Shown here piece by piece: positions 5,834-7,410 of a stretch of 7,410 nucleotides of DNA (position 1 is the first letter of the stretch; each line of letters begins with the position of its first letter). Made by a program: the position numbers and the translations under genes. The notes beneath the pieces were generated by a model. That model did no database searches. It was not told the DNA's origin and saw only the letters and a list, made by a program, of their open reading frames with translations. The DNA lies in NCBI GenBank assembly GCA_009840695.1, contig VXNG01000075.1:1-7410 (forward strand), in the 5' to 3' direction. This stretch comes from Acidimicrobiaceae bacterium. Lineage in GTDB: Bacteria > Actinomycetota > Acidimicrobiia > Acidimicrobiales > Aldehydirespiratoraceae.

Positions 5834-6865
5834 TCAGCCGGTTGCTGCGAGGAGTTCGGCGCAGCGGTTCAGCGAATAGTCGATGAACACCCGGGCACCG
5901 CTGTCGTCGTAGTGCTGGTTGTCGCCCATCGCCCCCGCGGTGTGGCGCACCCGCACCCCCTCGATGATGCAGGCCACTCTCCAGAACTGCAGTGCCACGT
6001 ACCAGTCCAGCGAGGACAGGTCCCGATCGGAGCGCCGGCCGTAGCGCTCCAGCACTTCGGTGGGCGTGCCGAAACCGTCCACGGTGGTGGGCATGTCGGC
6101 CAGCCGGCCCTCGCCGCTCTCCGTGTCGCCCCACCACGTCACCAGCCCGGCCACGTCCACCAGCACGTCGCCGAGGGTGCAGAGCTCCCAGTCGAGCACC
6201 GCGGCCACCGACCCGTCGCCGGCCATGATGCAGTTGTCGAGCCGGTAGTCGCCGTGCACGATGCCGGTGCCCTGCTGCTCGGGGATCGACGCCACCAGCC
6301 GGTCATGGAGCTCGCGTACCATCCGCAGGTCGCGGTCGGAGCCCTCGTCCACCTGACGCTGCCAGCGTCGCAGCTGGCGGGCGCAGTAGCCCTCCCGCCG
6401 GCCTAGGTCTCCCAGCCCCACGTCGTCGGGGTCCAGGGAGTGCAGGTCGGCCAGGGTGTCGACGATCGAGCGGGCCATGACGGGACGCACCGCCTCGGCC
6501 ACCTTCTCTGCATCGGCGCGGTCGAACACCACCGCGCCGTCCACGAAGTCCATGACGTAGAAGTCGGCGCCGTTGACGTCCGGATCGGTGCACAGGCCCA
6601 GCGCAGGCGGGACCGGGACCGGGGTGGGGGCCAGCGCGGAGATGACCCGGTGCTCGCGGCCCATGTCGTGGGCGCTGGCCAGCACATGGCCGGTGGGCGG
6701 GCGTCTCAGAACCACCCGGCGGCCGGTCGCGTCGGTCACCGTGAAGGTCAGGTTGGAGGCTCCTCCCGCGATGGGATCGAAGTCGAGGGGCGGCGCGAGC
6801 CGAAGTTCTGCCTCCAGCCATGCGGTGAGCGGCTCCGGCTGGATTCCCTTCGGCGCTCGGGTCAC
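5834..6865 (-). CDS. Aminoglycoside-phosphotransferase-fold kinase of the ACAD10/11 N-terminal / LvaA type
   Basis: 343 aa. Relatives include the kinase half of mammalian ACAD10/ACAD11 and bacterial LvaA, which phosphorylates 4-hydroxyvaleryl-CoA in levulinate breakdown; choline and aminoglycoside kinases share the fold. Visible: the nucleotide loop GGASNLTF (34-41), VVLRRPPTG (51-59), the helix-C Glu71 in REHRVISAL, the catalytic loop VHGDYRLDN with Asp206 and Asn211, and the metal-binding VLDWELCTLGD with Asp225. The start is GTG 6865; there is no in-frame ATG before Met68, which would remove the nucleotide loop. No Shine-Dalgarno is visible, suggesting a leaderless message. It is the first gene of a two-gene unit: its TGA ends 4 bp before the amine-dehydrogenase ATG, so both are probably one transcript. 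It is divergent from the right-hand dehydrogenase. Whether the substrate is a hydroxyacyl-CoA or an amino-alcohol cannot be decided here. Confidence 0.9.
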   Translation of the reverse strand: MTRAPKGIQPEPLTAWLEAELRLAPPLDFDPIAGGASNLTFTVTDATGRRVVLRRPPTGHVLASAHDMGREHRVISALAPTPVPVPPALGLCTDPDVNGADFYVMDFVDGAVVFDRADAEKVAEAVRPVMARSIVDTLADLHSLDPDDVGLGDLGRREGYCARQLRRWQRQVDEGSDRDLRMVRELHDRLVASIPEQQGTGIVHGDYRLDNCIMAGDGSVAAVLDWELCTLGDVLVDVAGLVTWWGDTESGEGRLADMPTTVDGFGTPTEVLERYGRRSDRDLSSLDWYVALQFWRVACIIEGVRVRHTAGAMGDNQHYDDSGARVFIDYSLNRCAELLAATG

Positions 6866-6936
6866 GGCGCTAGCGTCGCCGGACCACCGGTCGAATGCAA
6901 GCGGCGGCGGGCGGGGACGCGGTCACGGCGGCAACA
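6866..6936. other. Divergent intergenic region between the kinase and the right-hand dehydrogenase
   Basis: This stretch must contain promoters for both directions. On the minus strand a TTGCAT (6895-6900) lies 17 bp upstream of GACGCT, which ends 6 nt before the kinase GTG. This could be a leaderless promoter, but neither hexamer is a good match. A short GACC-ACC-GGTC inverted repeat lies between them. I see no stronger signal. Confidence 0.25.
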
Positions 6937-6949
6937 GAGGGGGTCGCTC

Positions 6950-6991
6950 ATGAGAGTGGGGTTCATCGGATTGGAAGGGGGTCTGTGGTGA
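6950..6991 (+). pseudogene. 13-codon mini-ORF from the first repeat copy; relic or leader peptide
   Basis: ATG 6950 starts the peptide MRVGFIGLEGGLW and ends at TGA 6989-6991, which overlaps the GTG start of the downstream gene (6988-6990) as GTGA. A purine-rich AGAGGGGG (6936-6943) precedes it by 6 nt. The first eight residues equal the Rossmann-fold N-terminus of the next gene, after which the similarity stops. It may be the stub of a lost paralogous gene, or may now act as a translated leader that feeds ribosomes to the real start by termination-reinitiation. No independent function is supported. Confidence 0.45.
6975..6981 (+). promoter_or_regulatory. Ribosome binding site of the right-hand dehydrogenase
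   Basis: AAGGGGG (GGAAGGGGG with the two bases before it) lies 6 nt before GTG 6988. It supports this GTG, or the GTG one codon earlier at 6985, as the true start of the full-length frame. Confidence 0.55.
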
Positions 6992-7410
6992 GGGTCGGAT
7001 TCATCGGATTGGGCAACGTGGGGTCGAAGCTGGCCGGCAGCTTGCTGCGCAACGGCTTCGATCTGGTGGTGCGGGATCTGGACCGATCGGCCGCGGCCGC
7101 ACTCGAGGCTGCGGGGGCGGGTTGGATCGACAGTCCCGCCGAGATGGCCGAGGACGCGGACATGGTGATCACCTGCCTGCCCAGCCCTGCGGCCAGTGCG
7201 GCGGTGATGGAGGACGACGACGGCATCCTGGCCGGCCTGGCTGCCCGGGCGGGCCGCGGCGGCGACGGCGGGCCCCCGATCTGGGCCGAGATGAGCACTA
7301 CCGACGAAGCGGAGGTGCGCCGCCTGGCCGGGCTGGTGGCCGCCGCGGGCGGCGCGGCAGTGGACTGCCCGGTGTCGGGCGGCTGCCACCGGGCCGCCAC
7401 CGGCAACATC
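6988..7410 (+). CDS. 3-hydroxyisobutyrate dehydrogenase / beta-hydroxyacid dehydrogenase family oxidoreductase, N-terminal 141 residues; runs off the right edge
   Basis: The family oxidises beta-hydroxyacids to semialdehydes, or reduces them, with NAD(P) (3-hydroxyisobutyrate, tartronate semialdehyde, and imine-reductase relatives). Visible: the Rossmann start RVGFIGLGNVG (2-12), a strand ending at Asp30 and Asp32, DMVITCLPSP (58-67), EMSTTD (101-106) in place of the usual D-x-S-T, and the substrate-binding DCPVSGG (126-132) with Ser130, followed by GN in the expected Gly-rich spot. The catalytic Lys region lies beyond the window. A Gly-rich stretch at 88-97 (ARAGRGGDGG) looks slightly longer than in typical members. 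Start: GTG 6988 has a GGAAGGGGG ribosome site 6 nt upstream; ATG 6950 belongs to the out-of-frame repeat copy. The gene is divergent from the kinase. Cofactor preference and substrate are not readable. Confidence 0.92.
   Translation, partial: MRVGFIGLGNVGSKLAGSLLRNGFDLVVRDLDRSAAAALEAAGAGWIDSPAEMAEDADMVITCLPSPAASAAVMEDDDGILAGLAARAGRGGDGGPPIWAEMSTTDEAEVRRLAGLVAAAGGAAVDCPVSGGCHRAATGNI

Larger units (their letters stand above)
6937..7012 (+). repeat. Diverged 38-bp tandem duplication covering ribosome site, start codon and first eight codons
   Basis: Copy 1 is 6937-6974 and copy 2 is 6975-7012, aligned without gaps and identical at 30 of 38 positions by hand count. Each copy has a G-rich Shine-Dalgarno stretch, 6 nt, a start codon (ATG in copy 1, GTG in copy 2), then codons for RVGFIGL. 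The last 13 bases are identical. Beyond the start codon, the three differences in the coding part fall at third codon positions and are all synonymous (AGA/AGG, GTG/GTC, GGG/GGA). Because 38 is not a multiple of 3, the copies are in different frames. Confidence 0.9.

Noticed and set aside
4999..5886. 295-codon plus-strand ORF antisense to the flavoprotein and kinase end
   Set aside because: Low-complexity Val/Gly/Asp/His composition of a shadow frame; the flavoprotein reading frame is certain.
6880..6892. GACC-ACC-GGTC inverted repeat as an operator in the divergent region
   Set aside because: Four-base arms are too short to distinguish from chance in GC-rich DNA.

Overview
The window is GC-rich and densely coded. 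Its intergenic gaps are only 4 to about 120 bp, its codons mostly end in G or C, and several genes start with GTG. The gene families (a FadE-type acyl-CoA dehydrogenase, an ACAD10/11-type kinase, and a trimethylamine-dehydrogenase-like flavoprotein next to a group II amino-acid decarboxylase) suggest a high-GC actinobacterium, perhaps of the Acidimicrobiia type. That placement is inferred from composition and gene style, not from a marker gene. No gap exceeds 300 bp. I saw no rRNA, tRNA, CRISPR array, insertion sequence or phage gene.

Layout, left to right. (1) Minus strand: the N-terminal 238 residues of an acyl-CoA dehydrogenase (1-715, continuing off the left edge), preceded by a complete HpcH/HpaI-family class II aldolase (829-1617), preceded in turn by a PLP-dependent aromatic-L-amino-acid-decarboxylase-type enzyme (1696-3114, GTG start, probably leaderless). 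(2) Plus strand: a complete Tpx-type thiol peroxidase (3232-3732), divergent from the decarboxylase and convergent with the next gene, with a small hairpin at the 21-bp convergent junction. (3) Minus strand: a tight two-gene unit in which an ACAD10/11/LvaA-type phosphotransferase (5834-6865, GTG start) lies 4 bp upstream of a complete 691-aa trimethylamine/dimethylamine/histamine-dehydrogenase-family iron-sulfur flavoprotein (3754-5829). (4) Plus strand, divergent from the kinase: the first 141 codons of a 3-hydroxyisobutyrate-dehydrogenase-family oxidoreductase (6988 to the right edge). Its ribosome-binding site and first eight codons lie in a diverged 38-bp tandem duplication.

How the genes may work together (inference). 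The decarboxylase would make a primary amine from an amino acid. The flavoprotein would oxidatively deaminate an amine. The acyl-CoA dehydrogenase, aldolase and beta-hydroxyacid dehydrogenase are catabolic enzymes that could process the carbon skeleton. The gene order fits a catabolic island for amines and organic acids, but these genes sit in at least four transcription units and no single pathway is proven.

The two most notable points are these. The flavoprotein keeps the covalent-FMN cysteine and catalytic triad of trimethylamine dehydrogenase, but has Glu and Asp at two of the three positions of the aromatic substrate cage. The 38-bp duplication at the right-hand gene differs within its coding part only at the start codon and at synonymous third positions, which suggests the remnant of a second real gene start.
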